Of a DNA stretch of 64,000 bases, positions 43,241 to 53,259 are shown piece by piece. Where the stretch lies: contig WGNL01000019.1 of the NCBI GenBank assembly GCA_016124585.1, positions 1-64,000 of the forward strand, read 5' to 3'. The notes beneath the pieces were generated by a model. That model searched no databases. It was not told the origin of the DNA and saw only the letters and a list, made by a program, of their open reading frames with translations. Both the position numbers and the translations under genes were made by a program. This DNA is from Bacteroidota bacterium (lineage in GTDB: Bacteria > Bacteroidota > Bacteroidia > Chitinophagales > Saprospiraceae). The number at the start of each line of letters is the position of its first letter. Position 1 is the stretch's first letter.

Positions 43241-43957
43241 CTAGTTGTTCTTATCCTGCTTTGCAAAAACTTTCTTGAGCAAATCAGACGTTCTCGAAGC
43301 GATATTTGTACGGATATCCAGTTCCTCTTTTTCGACCATGCTAAAAAGACCATTTAAAGCCTGCTTGGTCACATAGTCATCCAAGTCTGGATTGGCTTTT
43401 TCCACAAACGGTATTTTGTTGTAGGCATTCACTGCATCACTCCAATACTTACGAGCATCAAACTTGTCAAGAGATTGCACGATGACTGGGTTAAATTCTT
43501 GGTAAAGTTGATCAGATGTTGTACGGTTTAAGTAAACAGTTGCAGCATTTTTCTCCCCCATCAGGATATTCATGGCATCAGAAAATGTCATTTGGCGAAT
43601 AGCACTCACAAAAATTGGTTTGGCCTTTTTAGCAGCATCCTCTGCTCCACGGTTGATTTTCTCCAAAATCCGTTCTTCCACATTGGTGAAGCCAGGTACA
43701 TTGCGCAATTTGGCAGCTACTTTCTGAGCTTCCGGTGGGAGTAGAATTTTATAGGCACTCTTATAGTAGCCATCTTGTTTCGATAATGCATCAGAGCCTT
43801 TGCCAATTCCAATCTCAAGCGCTTCTTTTAATCCAGCTGAAACTTCGGAGGTAGTGAGTTCTGAGCTACCAAGCGCATCCAGTGTACGCTGGAGAGCAGC
43901 AGGGTCGCACGCGACCAACTGAAAGCAAAAAAACACAAGCAAAAATTTCTTAATCAT
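43241..43957 (-). CDS. DUF4197 lipoprotein
   Basis: A 238-residue lipoprotein with lipobox LVAC (cysteine 17). The whole mature part matches DUF4197: EVSAGLKEALEIGIGKGSDA, LLPPEAQKV, AAKKAKPIFVSAI, FSDAMNILMG, and FVEKANPDLDDYVTKQALNG near the end. The family is widespread and mostly helical, with unknown function, anchored in the envelope. It is a single gene. Confidence 0.9.
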   Translation of the reverse strand: MIKKFLLVFFCFQLVACDPAALQRTLDALGSSELTTSEVSAGLKEALEIGIGKGSDALSKQDGYYKSAYKILLPPEAQKVAAKLRNVPGFTNVEERILEKINRGAEDAAKKAKPIFVSAIRQMTFSDAMNILMGEKNAATVYLNRTTSDQLYQEFNPVIVQSLDKFDARKYWSDAVNAYNKIPFVEKANPDLDDYVTKQALNGLFSMVEKEELDIRTNIASRTSDLLKKVFAKQDKNN

Positions 43958-44056
43958 CTTTTCTATTTTGAGTGAAAAATTCCATTACGCCTTTTAGAAC
44001 GTCGGAATAAGAAGCAGGTAACTTATTGAAATGTTATTATTGAATAACCATCCATT

Positions 44057-44572
44057 TCATTTGGCATAAAACTTTAGACAGTCCTCGCACAGACAACGGT
44101 CACCATAGGTACCTTTTAGTTGTTCAAGTGTTTTTTGAAAAAGTTTTGTTTCCATGCACCAACAGGTTTTATCGCCATAACAGAGCAGTGGCCTGTCACA
44201 CCGTGCACATTTTTTGGTGTATTCCCCACTAACTTCAACAAACGCTGAATCAACCCTGCCTCCAAGCGGAGGGTTTAGCTTTTTAACTTTAATTTTCATT
44301 TCCTTGATGTTGCGAAATTGGTGCTTAATGTCAAGTGCAATCCGGCTAGCAACTGTTTCCAATAGCTTAACGTTCCTTCGCATAGCCGCCTCACAAATCA
44401 AGTAAACCGTTTCATAATTGATGGTCTGGTAAAGGTCATCTTCTACGGCTGCTTTTGTGAATACCGTTTCAAGGTAAACATCCACAACATATTCGTTCCC
44501 AATTACCTGTTCCTCTTCGTAAAATCCATGCCTAGCGTAAAAATGCATCCCTTCCAGCGCTATCGTTGCCAT
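44057..44572 (-). CDS. folB: Dihydroneopterin aldolase fused to cysteine-rich CWC domain
   Basis: A 171-residue protein. Residues 1-118 are dihydroneopterin aldolase, which makes 6-hydroxymethyl-dihydropterin in folate synthesis: MATIALEGMHFYARHG at the start, Glu22 in the active-site region, NYETVY and KVKKLNPPLGG (active-site Lys about 98). Residues 119-171 hold eight cysteines (122, 125, 131, 137, 139, 160, 162, 165) with CWC at 137-139, as in the Cys_rich_CWC family. The start at 44572 gives the normal aldolase beginning. The tail probably binds zinc. Confidence 0.88.
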   Translation of the reverse strand: MATIALEGMHFYARHGFYEEEQVIGNEYVVDVYLETVFTKAAVEDDLYQTINYETVYLICEAAMRRNVKLLETVASRIALDIKHQFRNIKEMKIKVKKLNPPLGGRVDSAFVEVSGEYTKKCARCDRPLLCYGDKTCWCMETKLFQKTLEQLKGTYGDRCLCEDCLKFYAK

Positions 44573-44657
44573 TAGTACTTCCTTTTTGATGAACAATAGA
44601 ATTCATGTGTAAAATTAGGAAAAGATTGCATCCAGGCTTTTTAGATAATATTTATCA

Positions 44658-44691
44658 TTTGGGCAAGTCTGCTACCCATTGCGTATTTTTG
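44658..44691 (+). promoter_or_regulatory. Promoter of the acyl-CoA dehydrogenase gene
   Basis: TTTG at 44658-44661, 22-bp spacer and TATTTTTG at 44684-44691 match the consensus. It lies inside the longer frame that begins at 44605, which shows that start to be wrong. Confidence 0.65.
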
Positions 44692-44787
44692 CGCCGCAAA
44701 TCAACAGTACCTAACCAATACCGGAAGGTGTCGAATCAAAAGAACAACTGCATTTTACTCTTCCCGGACTTTTATACCTTAATTTAT

Positions 44788-46008
44788 ATGTACAACGCAA
44801 GCAACGGCACTGCCATGATTAACAAAAAGGCAAAAGAAGACCGCTACCAGTATCATGATTATTATGGTGTGGACGAACTCTTAAGTGAGGAACACCTGCT
44901 AGCCCGTGAAGCTGTACGCGCTTGGGTTAAATCAGAAGTTTCACCCATCATTGAAGAGTATGCCGATAAAGCGGAATGCCCTCAACAATTGTTCAAAGGA
45001 TTAGCGGAAATTGGTGCTTTCGGCCCAAGCTTGCCAGCGGAATATGGCTGCGGCGGAATGGACGAAATCGCCTACGGCATCATCATGCAAGAATTGGAGC
45101 GAGGCGACTCGGGCGTTCGCTCCATGGCCAGCGTGCAAGGCTCCCTTGTAATGTACCCAATTTACAAATACGGCTCGGAGGAACAACGCCGACACTACCT
45201 ACCCAAATTAGCCAGCGGCGAATACATTGGATGTTTTGGCCTTACAGAACCTGACCATGGATCAAACCCTGCTGGCATGATTACTAATATCAAGGAAGAC
45301 GGTGACCACTATGTACTCAATGGTGCTAAAATGTGGATTACTAACTCACCAGTGGCTGACATTGCAGTCGTGTGGGCTCGTGACGAAAAGGGCGTAATTC
45401 GGGGCTTGATTGTTGAAAAGGGGATGAAAGGGTTCTCTGCACCTGAGATTCATGGAAAATGGTCGCTCCGGGCATCTATTACTGGTGAACTGATTTTCGA
45501 GGACGTTCGAGTTCCAAAGAAAAACATGTTGCCCAATATTCAAGGAATGAAAGGGCCACTGGGCTGTCTTTCAAAAGCTCGATACGGCATTGCTTGGGGT
45601 GTTATTGGAGCAGCACTCGATTGTTACGACACAGCATTGCGCTACTCGCAAGAGCGCATCCAATTTGACCGCCCTATTGGCGGCTTCCAACTAACCCAAA
45701 AGAAATTGGCAGAAATGATAACCGAAATCACAAAAGCGCAATTGATGGCATGGCGGCTAGGAACATTAGCAAATGCGGGTAAAGCAACACCTGCTCAGGT
45801 TTCTATGGCAAAGCGCAACAACGTCATGATGGCATTGACGGTGGCACGGGAATCACGCCAGATTTTGGGTGGCATGGGAATCACAAACGAATACCCGATT
45901 ATGCGCCACATGATGAACCTAGAAACGGTACTGACTTACGAAGGCACCCATGATATCCACCTTCTTATTACAGGAATGGACATCACGGGATTGAATGCTT
46001 TCAAATAG
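44788..46008 (+). CDS. gcdH: Glutaryl-CoA dehydrogenase
   Basis: A 406-residue FAD enzyme that oxidises and decarboxylates glutaryl-CoA to crotonyl-CoA in lysine and tryptophan breakdown. The acyl-CoA dehydrogenase signatures are CFGLTEPDHGSNP and the region RYGIAWGVIGAAL. TYEGTHDIH near the end carries the catalytic Glu385, as in human glutaryl-CoA dehydrogenase, and the end ITGLNAF also matches that subgroup. The ATG at 44788 is used; one at 44815 is also possible. The pathway's other genes are not in the window. Confidence 0.92.
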   Translation: MYNASNGTAMINKKAKEDRYQYHDYYGVDELLSEEHLLAREAVRAWVKSEVSPIIEEYADKAECPQQLFKGLAEIGAFGPSLPAEYGCGGMDEIAYGIIMQELERGDSGVRSMASVQGSLVMYPIYKYGSEEQRRHYLPKLASGEYIGCFGLTEPDHGSNPAGMITNIKEDGDHYVLNGAKMWITNSPVADIAVVWARDEKGVIRGLIVEKGMKGFSAPEIHGKWSLRASITGELIFEDVRVPKKNMLPNIQGMKGPLGCLSKARYGIAWGVIGAALDCYDTALRYSQERIQFDRPIGGFQLTQKKLAEMITEITKAQLMAWRLGTLANAGKATPAQVSMAKRNNVMMALTVARESRQILGGMGITNEYPIMRHMMNLETVLTYEGTHDIHLLITGMDITGLNAFK

Positions 46009-46207
46009 TATTGATTGTGGTTGACTAAGCTGCTTGTTTGGTCAACCACAATTTCAAATACTCGAACATTTTATTGAGTTTCAACCTTTTAGATGCAGCT
46101 TTTGCTTGAAAAAGCTGTTTTTAAAACAATCCTAACATCAACTGCAAACTAATACACCTACAAGCACGTTAGACAGTTTTGAACTTTTTGAAAAAAATAA
46201 ACGAACA

Positions 46208-47359
46208 ATGAGACGTTCGATTTTCCTCGTGATTTTCCCTATTTTATTGCTTTCTGTTGGGCTTTTTGGCCAAGAAGAGCCCATTAAATTAATCAACCCA
46301 TCCTTCGAAGGAGTACCTGGAGAGGGCGGCAACGGCAATCGCTTACCAGATGGTTGGTACGATTGCGGGTTCCCTGGTGAAACACCACCCGACGTTCACC
46401 CCAAGGATGGTGTCGGTGCCTTCCAAGTTACTAAAGCACCATTTAACGGTAAGACTTATATAGGTTTAGTCGTTCGAGAAAATGACACTTGGGAAATGGT
46501 CTCTCAGCGTTTGAGCGCGCCACTTCAAAGTGGGAAATGCTTTGATTTCAGCATGTCTTTGTGCCGCTCAGAAGTTTATATGAGCGCAAGCAGGGTCAGC
46601 AATATTGAGGTAAACTATGCAGCTCCCGTTAAACTGCGCATTTGGGGTGGCTCTAGCTATTGTGCACGAACCGAACTTTTGGCAGAAAGCTCGCTAGTAA
46701 TTAACACAAATTGGAAAAATTACAACTTTCACTTTGAGCCAAAACAGACCCATTCCTACATCATTTTTGAGGCTTTTTATAAAACTCCGACACCATTCCC
46801 TTACAATGGTAATTTGCTGCTGGACAATGCTTCTGATATTTTCCCTGTCCCTTGTTCAGCTACACCTCCAGATATAGTTGATGTTAGCACACCTCCTCCT
46901 CCTGGTCCAAAACCACCATCAGGGCCAAAGCCAACCAATGATTCGCCAGTAGTCAAAAAGACACCTGTAATTTTGAAGGAATTGGAAGATCCGGCAAAGT
47001 TGACTACCGGCCAGACCATTCGGATGGAGCAGCTTTACTTCCCGGCTGACAGCTCTACTATCACCAAAAGCTCGGTTCCTGTGCTGAACGAAGTCTATGA
47101 TTTTTTAGCGGCCAACCCGAAGGTTGCTGTCGAAATTGGAGGCCATACCAATGGTACTCCTTCCCATGAATATTGTGATAGGCTTTCTACCGAGCGTGCT
47201 AAGGCGATAGTGGATTATCTCGTTGAAAAAGGCATTGCAAGAAAACGCCTGCAATACAAAGGTTACGGCAAACGAAAGCCAATTGATACAAATAAGACTG
47301 CCGCTGGACGAAAGAAAAACCAGCGGGTTGAAATAAAAATCCTAAGTGTTACTGGGTAA
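46208..47359 (+). CDS. OmpA family outer-membrane protein
   Basis: A 383-residue protein with a signal peptide (to about LFGQ at 22). The N-terminal part (about 25-215) is a beta-sandwich that opens with LINPSFEGVPG and resembles a carbohydrate-binding-type module. A proline-rich linker (about 222-250) leads to the OmpA peptidoglycan-binding domain (about 275-380): LYFPADSSTI, VEIGGHTNG, LSTERAKAIVDYL and NQRVEIKI. It should tether the outer membrane to peptidoglycan. It is a single gene with a strong terminator. Confidence 0.88.
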   Translation: MRRSIFLVIFPILLLSVGLFGQEEPIKLINPSFEGVPGEGGNGNRLPDGWYDCGFPGETPPDVHPKDGVGAFQVTKAPFNGKTYIGLVVRENDTWEMVSQRLSAPLQSGKCFDFSMSLCRSEVYMSASRVSNIEVNYAAPVKLRIWGGSSYCARTELLAESSLVINTNWKNYNFHFEPKQTHSYIIFEAFYKTPTPFPYNGNLLLDNASDIFPVPCSATPPDIVDVSTPPPPGPKPPSGPKPTNDSPVVKKTPVILKELEDPAKLTTGQTIRMEQLYFPADSSTITKSSVPVLNEVYDFLAANPKVAVEIGGHTNGTPSHEYCDRLSTERAKAIVDYLVEKGIARKRLQYKGYGKRKPIDTNKTAAGRKKNQRVEIKILSVTG

Positions 47360-47360
47360 A

Positions 47361-47395
47361 AAAAGGGGTTGAGCACCGATTGCTCAACCCCTTTT
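47361..47395. terminator. Convergent terminator
   Basis: Perfect 15-bp arms at 47361-47375 and 47381-47395, immediately after the OmpA stop and 5 bp from the converging aminopeptidase stop. Confidence 0.9.
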
Positions 47396-47399
47396 CTGT

Positions 47400-49181
47400 T
47401 TAGAGCTTGCCGCATTTCATCCGCAGCCAAGTTTTTTCTTCCTCATTTAAATGCGCAGAAATTTTTTCAAAACATTGCTCATGGTAGTTATTCACCCATG
47501 CTCGTTCCGCTTCGGAAAGCATATTCCTGTCCACTAAATTCAAATCAAATGGGAATAAAGTCAGGGTATCAAAACGATAGAACTCTCCAAAATCATTTTC
47601 CATATCCTTCACACAAAGCAGCAAGTTTTCCGTACGAATACCATATTCACCAGCCCGATAAATTCCAGGTTCATTGGAAGTGACCGTACCCGGCTCCACT
47701 GATTTAGCCGTTCTCGGAGAGTTTGCCACGGGGGAAAAGCCGTGTGGGCCTTCATGCACATTTAGAAAAAAACCAACGCCGTGCCCTACCCCATGGCCAA
47801 AGTTGATGCCCTGCTGCCAGATCGGCGAGCGAGCAATAGTGTCAAGCTGAACGCCATTTGTTCCTTTCGGAAATCGGACCATCGACAGTCTTAGCATCCC
47901 TTTAAGCACTAGCGTGAAATCAGTAATTTGTGCAATAGTCGGCTCAGAAAGTGATACTGTCCGAGTAATGTCAGTAGTACCATCTGTGTATTGCCCACCT
48001 GAGTCGAGCAGTAATATTCCATGTTTCTCAATGTTAGCGCAAGACGCATGCTCTGGGTGGTAATGAACAATAGCCCCATTGCCGTTGTAACCAACTATTG
48101 CACTGAAACTGTCGCCAAAATAATGATCCAATTCACAGCGAAACGCAGTGAGCCTTTCGGCTACTTCTGCTTCAGGCACAGGTCGCTGCTGCAGGGTTTC
48201 CTCCAGCCACCTGAAAATCCGAACCAAGGCTGCACCGTCACGGGCCATTGTTTTTTTCAAATGGGAAATTTCAGTACTGTTTTTAATGGCCTTGAGTTCG
48301 GCCACAATATTTTCTCCTTCGTGAACGCTATTGGGGTCAATCGCATTGAAAATCTGATTATTGGTATTGCTAAGGTCAAGCAGCACAGGTTGAGTTTTGC
48401 TTATTTCCTTCAGAAACTCCTCCAATCCATTGTAGGATTTTACCAAAATACCATCCTCATTCAAGTGTAGTTTAATATCTTCAGATAGTTTTGCAGACTC
48501 GATAAAAAGCCATGCAGAGGTCTTGCCAACAATTGCGTAGGCATAAAAAACCGGGTTACATTCCACATCCCGGCCACGTAAATTGAACAACCAAGCAATA
48601 TCATCCAATGATGAGACGAGGTGGTAATCTGCCGCTCCCATTTTTGCTCGGACATTGGCCAGTTTTTCCAATCTTGACGCTCCAGCAAATTTTACATCGT
48701 GCTCAAAAACAGGACTTTGCGGCAGCTTTGGTCTATCAGCCCAGCTATTTTCCACCAAATCCACAGCCGTTTCAAGTTCAAATTTTTTATCATAAAACAG
48801 CTTGGCCATCCGGCGGATTTGGCCCACCGAAAACAACCTGCCATCTAGTCCCACCTTGCTTCCTGCTGTCAGATTTTCCTTCAACCAGCCCAGATGTTCC
48901 GGTGTATGTGGGATACCAAGCTTGTGCAAGGTGAACCCGCTGCTTTCCAGCTGGCTTTCAGCTTGAATAAAATAGCGGCTGTCTGTCCAAAGCCCGGCAT
49001 GATCAGCTGTGACTACAACCGTGCCAGCCGAACCTGTGAATCCTGAAATCCAAGCCCTTGATTTCCAGTGGTCAGCAACGTATTCACCTTGGTGCGGATC
49101 AGCGGAAGGAATGATATATGCGGCAAGGCCAAGTTCCTTCATAGCGATTCGCAGTTTCTGTATTTTTTCTTGATTTGTCAT
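47400..49181 (-). CDS. pepP: Aminopeptidase P (Xaa-Pro aminopeptidase)
   Basis: A 593-residue cytoplasmic metallopeptidase that removes an N-terminal residue before proline. Its length and three-domain layout match the long eukaryote-like type (XPNPEP1), not the short E. coli PepP. Two creatinase-like domains (about 1-300) precede the M24 domain. Metal ligands are Asp393 (LLDSGGQY), Asp404 (GTTDITR), His467 (GHGVGFFLNVHEGP), Glu504 (SNEPGIY) and Glu518 (RTENLL). It is a single gene. Confidence 0.93.
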   Translation of the reverse strand: MTNQEKIQKLRIAMKELGLAAYIIPSADPHQGEYVADHWKSRAWISGFTGSAGTVVVTADHAGLWTDSRYFIQAESQLESSGFTLHKLGIPHTPEHLGWLKENLTAGSKVGLDGRLFSVGQIRRMAKLFYDKKFELETAVDLVENSWADRPKLPQSPVFEHDVKFAGASRLEKLANVRAKMGAADYHLVSSLDDIAWLFNLRGRDVECNPVFYAYAIVGKTSAWLFIESAKLSEDIKLHLNEDGILVKSYNGLEEFLKEISKTQPVLLDLSNTNNQIFNAIDPNSVHEGENIVAELKAIKNSTEISHLKKTMARDGAALVRIFRWLEETLQQRPVPEAEVAERLTAFRCELDHYFGDSFSAIVGYNGNGAIVHYHPEHASCANIEKHGILLLDSGGQYTDGTTDITRTVSLSEPTIAQITDFTLVLKGMLRLSMVRFPKGTNGVQLDTIARSPIWQQGINFGHGVGHGVGFFLNVHEGPHGFSPVANSPRTAKSVEPGTVTSNEPGIYRAGEYGIRTENLLLCVKDMENDFGEFYRFDTLTLFPFDLNLVDRNMLSEAERAWVNNYHEQCFEKISAHLNEEEKTWLRMKCGKL

Positions 49182-49318
49182 TTTGAAATAAAATATTGAA
49201 CTGGGAAAGGAAAAACGAATTACTAAAAATGCACAAGCTCAAATTTCACAATTCCTCCTTTCGACTTGACACGTTGATGCGCAAAACTCGCATTGCATTC
49301 TGATTTATGCAAAAAAAA

Positions 49319-49353
49319 AGAGCGGCTTTGGACAATACAACCAAAGCCGCTCT
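49319..49353 (-). terminator. Terminator of rho
   Basis: Perfect 13-bp GC-rich arms at 49319-49331 and 49341-49353, followed on the minus strand by nine T. Confidence 0.92.
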
Positions 49354-49428
49354 AATTTGATTTAGTTTGCAAAAGACACTCACACAATCGATCTACACAG
49401 ACTGCCAATTGTCAAACTAGCGAAATAA

Positions 49429-51213
49429 TTATCCATTCATCGAAGCCAAGAATTCCTCATTGCTTCGAGTATTTTGCATGTGTTTTAGCAAAAATTCCAT
49501 TGCTTCCTCCGGCTTCATATCGGAAAGGTGCTTACGCAAGATGAACAAGCGCTGGAGTGTATCTCGGTCAAACAACAAGTCATCACGGCGAGTACTTGAT
49601 TTGGTGAGATCAACAGCAGGCCACAACCTCCTGTTGGCCAAAGTACGGTCGAGTTGCAGTTCCATGTTGCCTGTACCCTTGAACTCTTCAAAGATAACGC
49701 CGTCCATTTTAGAGCCTGTGTCAATAAGTGCAGTTGCCAAAATGGTCAATGAGCCACCACCCTCAATGTTACGGGCAGCGCCAAAAAACTTCTTGGGCTT
49801 GTGAAGAGCGTTCGCCTCGACACCACCTGAGAGTACCTTTCCGCTTGCTGGCGCCACGGTGTTGTAGGCACGGGCCAAACGTGTGATGGAATCAAGCAAG
49901 ATTACCACATCATGGCCACATTCAACGAGACGTTTGGCTTTCTCCAAAACAATTCCCGCTACCCGCACGTGGTTTTCAGCTGGCTCGTCAAATGTAGATG
50001 CAACAACCTCGGCATTCACACTGCGCTTGAAATCAGTCACCTCCTCCGGCCGTTCATCCACAAGAAGCACGATGATATAGCTCTCAGGATGGTTCTTTGC
50101 AATGGAATTGGCGATGTCTTTCAACAAGAATGTCTTACCTGTTTTGGGCTGTGCAACGATAAGTCCCCGTTGCCCTTTTCCAATTGGGGTAAACATATCC
50201 ACCGTCCTAGTACTATAGTCCCTACCAGTTGGAGAAATGCAGAGATTGTATTTTTCTTCGGGGAAAAGTGGGGTCAAATAATCAAAAGGCACCCTGTCAC
50301 GGATGTCTTTTGGATCGAGGCCGTTTATTTTAGAAACCCTCAACAAGGCGAAATATTTTTCACCTTCTTTCGGAGGACGGATCGCTCCTTTTACCGTATC
50401 ACCAGTGCGAAGTCCAAATAGCTTGATTTGAGAGGGTGACACGTAAATATCATCAGGCGAAGTAAGGTAGTTATAATCAGCTGAACGGAGGAACCCATAG
50501 CCGTCAGGCATCATTTCAAGAATTCCCTCTCCTTCGATGATTCCATCCAATTCAATATCAAAACGCTCGCTGCCGCCTCTACCTTCAAATGTTGGCTCAT
50601 CATCTGGTACAAATGGTGCGTCAACAATAATGTCAGTGTTAGGTACTGTAGCCCCGCTTACTGGCCTGCTCACTACCATCTCCATGTCGTCGTCCATTTC
50701 AATATCTTCATAATCTTCCTCTTCATCTATTGGATCGATACGGCTTGACGCCTTAGGCGGTGGTGAATTGAACCGACTATCACGGTTGCGGTAATCGTTG
50801 TTGGCTACTCTATCTCTAGGCTCTCGGTCACGGGAGTCACGATCACGATTGTCGCGGGAAGGTCTATCATTTCGGGAATCACGATCGCCATTTCGAACGC
50901 CAGAGTCACGGACGATGCGTTCTCGGCGGTGGCCACGATCTTCAGTTTCCTCTTCACGTTGCTGCTGATTGGCAAAGCCGGGCGAGGTACGGCGAACGAC
51001 CGGGCGGGGTGCTTCATTAGTTTTTTCCACAGCTGTAGGAGCAGGTGGCGAGGTGGCCGGAGTGTTGGGTTTTCCGGCAATAGCTTGCTGATCAAGAATC
51101 TTGTGAATAAGTTCTTGCTTGGCCAAACGACGGAAGCCACTTATCTCAAGGCGCTCAGCCACTTCCCGAAGTTCGGGAACGAGCATGTCGTTTAATTGCA
51201 AAATGTCGTACAT
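49429..51213 (-). CDS. rho: Transcription termination factor Rho
   Basis: A 594-residue RNA helicase that ends transcription. A Rho_N helical domain (1-45) is followed by a long insertion (about 46-215) that is disordered and rich in Arg, Asp, Asn and Ser (repeats of DRDSRD type at 110-135) with an acidic patch (162-178). The RNA-binding cold-shock domain is at about 228-300, and the ATPase at about 315-594 with the Walker A loop PKTGKT (356-361) and [10 protein letters not shown]. Such insertions occur in Rho of several Bacteroidota and Actinobacteria and have been linked to altered RNA binding. Confidence 0.95.
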   Translation of the reverse strand: MYDILQLNDMLVPELREVAERLEISGFRRLAKQELIHKILDQQAIAGKPNTPATSPPAPTAVEKTNEAPRPVVRRTSPGFANQQQREEETEDRGHRRERIVRDSGVRNGDRDSRNDRPSRDNRDRDSRDREPRDRVANNDYRNRDSRFNSPPPKASSRIDPIDEEEDYEDIEMDDDMEMVVSRPVSGATVPNTDIIVDAPFVPDDEPTFEGRGGSERFDIELDGIIEGEGILEMMPDGYGFLRSADYNYLTSPDDIYVSPSQIKLFGLRTGDTVKGAIRPPKEGEKYFALLRVSKINGLDPKDIRDRVPFDYLTPLFPEEKYNLCISPTGRDYSTRTVDMFTPIGKGQRGLIVAQPKTGKTFLLKDIANSIAKNHPESYIIVLLVDERPEEVTDFKRSVNAEVVASTFDEPAENHVRVAGIVLEKAKRLVECGHDVVILLDSITRLARAYNTVAPASGKVLSGGVEANALHKPKKFFGAARNIEGGGSLTILATALIDTGSKMDGVIFEEFKGTGNMELQLDRTLANRRLWPAVDLTKSSTRRDDLLFDRDTLQRLFILRKHLSDMKPEEAMEFLLKHMQNTRSNEEFLASMNG

Positions 51214-51958
51214 AACTTAATATAGAGTTTAACAGGAAAGACAAAACCCATAGCAATCGTGCTTCCGACAGGGAGGCTTGGTGGTTTTGTTACTCACTTA
51301 AAAATGCTTCACATTGAATAAATGTCACATGATAGTGTGTTCGTTTCGTCAATGTATTTTAGAAAAATGAAAGGTTTGAAAAATGCTGTAAAAAATCAGT
51401 TCAGGTTATTGAAACTTGCCAAACCCACGGTGTTGAGGGTGGATTCCAATTGAAAGGAATTGTATTTTCAGGGTAAAAAATGCCGAAAGGGATGTAAACT
51501 GTAGCTACGGAAAAAACCAGCAACGGGTTACACATTCTGCGCCAACACATCTCAGTCTCATCACTGTTTTACTTCATTTGTATTAATTTGGAAAAAAACA
51601 AAGGAGTTGCGGCCTTGTAGTTTGAAATTGGTGGCTGCTAAAACAGGTGGCGTGATTAGGTTGTGCGGCAAAAATACATACAAGTTTCAGATTTCAAATA
51701 CTACCTTTGCCAAAAAGTTTTCCAAAAAGCAATTTTTTATTTGTTAGCAATTGATTTTTAGAAAATTACGATTGAAAACAAATTCAAATTTTGATTCAGG
51801 ATGTCAAAAAACAGGCTGTCATCACAGCTTTTTTGGTAGGGAGGTCACACAGTGCTGATTAGCTATCAGGAGTTAAACATTTTCACCTTCCAATAGTTCA
51901 GCGCACTTAATTTCAACGAAAAATCCTGTTATTTTATTGGCAAAATCAAACCTTAGCA
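51214..51958. other. Long rho/serS intergenic region with a leader hairpin
   Basis: About 745 bp with no gene. On the rho side, ACAAAACC (51241-51248) pairs with GGTTTTGT (51283-51290), and an inner 6-bp stem (51261-51266 with 51272-51277) folds between them; the hairpin starts 28 bp before the rho start codon. The rest is AT-rich and must hold both promoters. A leader of this kind fits the known autoregulation of rho. Confidence 0.5.
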
Positions 51959-53236
51959 ATGCTTGAACTGAGTTTTTTAAAAAACAATAAAGAACGTGCA
52001 ATCCAAGGCCTGAAAAAACGAAACTTCTCGGATGAAGCAATTCAGGTGATTGACCATATTTTGGAGGCGGACGAAACACGCAGAAGTGCCCAAGTAGAAC
52101 TGGACAACAATCTTGCCGAATCCAAGCGTTTAGCTGGAGAAATTGGCAATCTGATAAAGCAAGGAAAAGCAGTAGAAGCCGATGCAATCAAGTCGACAGT
52201 TTCAAGTCTAAAAGAACAAGCAAAGGACCTCGAATCGTCCATGAAAGTTGCATCGGAAAGGATGGAAGAGCTTTTGCTTACGGTACCTAATATTCCTCAT
52301 GAATCAGTGCCTAACGGCAAAACACCAGAGGACAACGAAGTTTTTCAAGCTTGGGAAAAACCATTTCCCACCTTGGCTCCAGGTGCATTACCTCACTGGG
52401 AGTTGGCGAAAAAGCACAATATCTTCGACCTAGACCTTGGCGTAAAGCTTACTGGAGCTGGGTTCCCTGTTTTCCGTGGCAAAGGAGCTAGGCTTGAGCG
52501 GTCATTAATCAATTTCTTTTTGGACGAAGCAGCTCGGGCTGGTTATGAAGAAGTTGCACCTCCGCTCATGGTCAATAGCGCCTCTGCTAGAGCTACAGGT
52601 CAACTACCTGACAAGGAAGGCCAGATGTATTACGTAGAGCGTGACGATTTGTATTTAATCCCTACTGCAGAAGTACCCGTCACCAATATCTACAGGGATG
52701 TAATTGTGGATGAAAAGGATTTTCCAATAAAAATGACCGGTTACACTCAATGTTTCAGACGGGAAGCTGGCTCCTATGGTGCGCATGTTCGAGGGCTGAA
52801 TCGTGTCCACCAGTTCGACAAAGTTGAAATCGTACAAATTGCACATCCCGAAAGCTCCTACATACAATTGGAAGGAATGCTAAGGCATGTATCTGGTTTG
52901 TTGGACAAACTTGAATTACCTTACCGTATCCTTAAGTTATGTGGTGGTGACATGGGCTTCACATCCGCCCTTACCTTTGATTTTGAAGTATGGTCGGCAG
53001 CACAGGAGCGCTGGTTGGAAGTAAGTTCTGTGTCAAATTTCGAAACCTACCAAAGCAACCGCTTAAAAGTGCGTTTTAAAGATGGCAACAAAATCCGTCT
53101 GGCACATACCCTTAACGGTAGTGCCCTTGCGCTTGCCCGCATCGTAGCTGCGCTTTTGGAAAACAACCAAACACCCGAAGGCATTCGTTTGCCAAAAATT
53201 CTTCATAGCTATACGGGCTTTGAACTTATTGATTAA
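51959..53236 (+). CDS. serS: Seryl-tRNA synthetase
   Basis: A 425-residue class II synthetase that charges tRNA-Ser, including the one at 26279. The N-terminal coiled-coil arm spans about 25-105. The catalytic domain has TAEVPVT (236-242), motif 2 FRREAGSYG (266-274) and motif 3 LNGSALALARIVAALLENNQ (about 392-411). The start ATG gives the usual MLELSFL beginning. MoxR follows after 23 bp and could be cotranscribed. Confidence 0.96.
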   Translation: MLELSFLKNNKERAIQGLKKRNFSDEAIQVIDHILEADETRRSAQVELDNNLAESKRLAGEIGNLIKQGKAVEADAIKSTVSSLKEQAKDLESSMKVASERMEELLLTVPNIPHESVPNGKTPEDNEVFQAWEKPFPTLAPGALPHWELAKKHNIFDLDLGVKLTGAGFPVFRGKGARLERSLINFFLDEAARAGYEEVAPPLMVNSASARATGQLPDKEGQMYYVERDDLYLIPTAEVPVTNIYRDVIVDEKDFPIKMTGYTQCFRREAGSYGAHVRGLNRVHQFDKVEIVQIAHPESSYIQLEGMLRHVSGLLDKLELPYRILKLCGGDMGFTSALTFDFEVWSAAQERWLEVSSVSNFETYQSNRLKVRFKDGNKIRLAHTLNGSALALARIVAALLENNQTPEGIRLPKILHSYTGFELID

Positions 53237-53259
53237 ACAAACAAAAATTAGAAAAGAAC

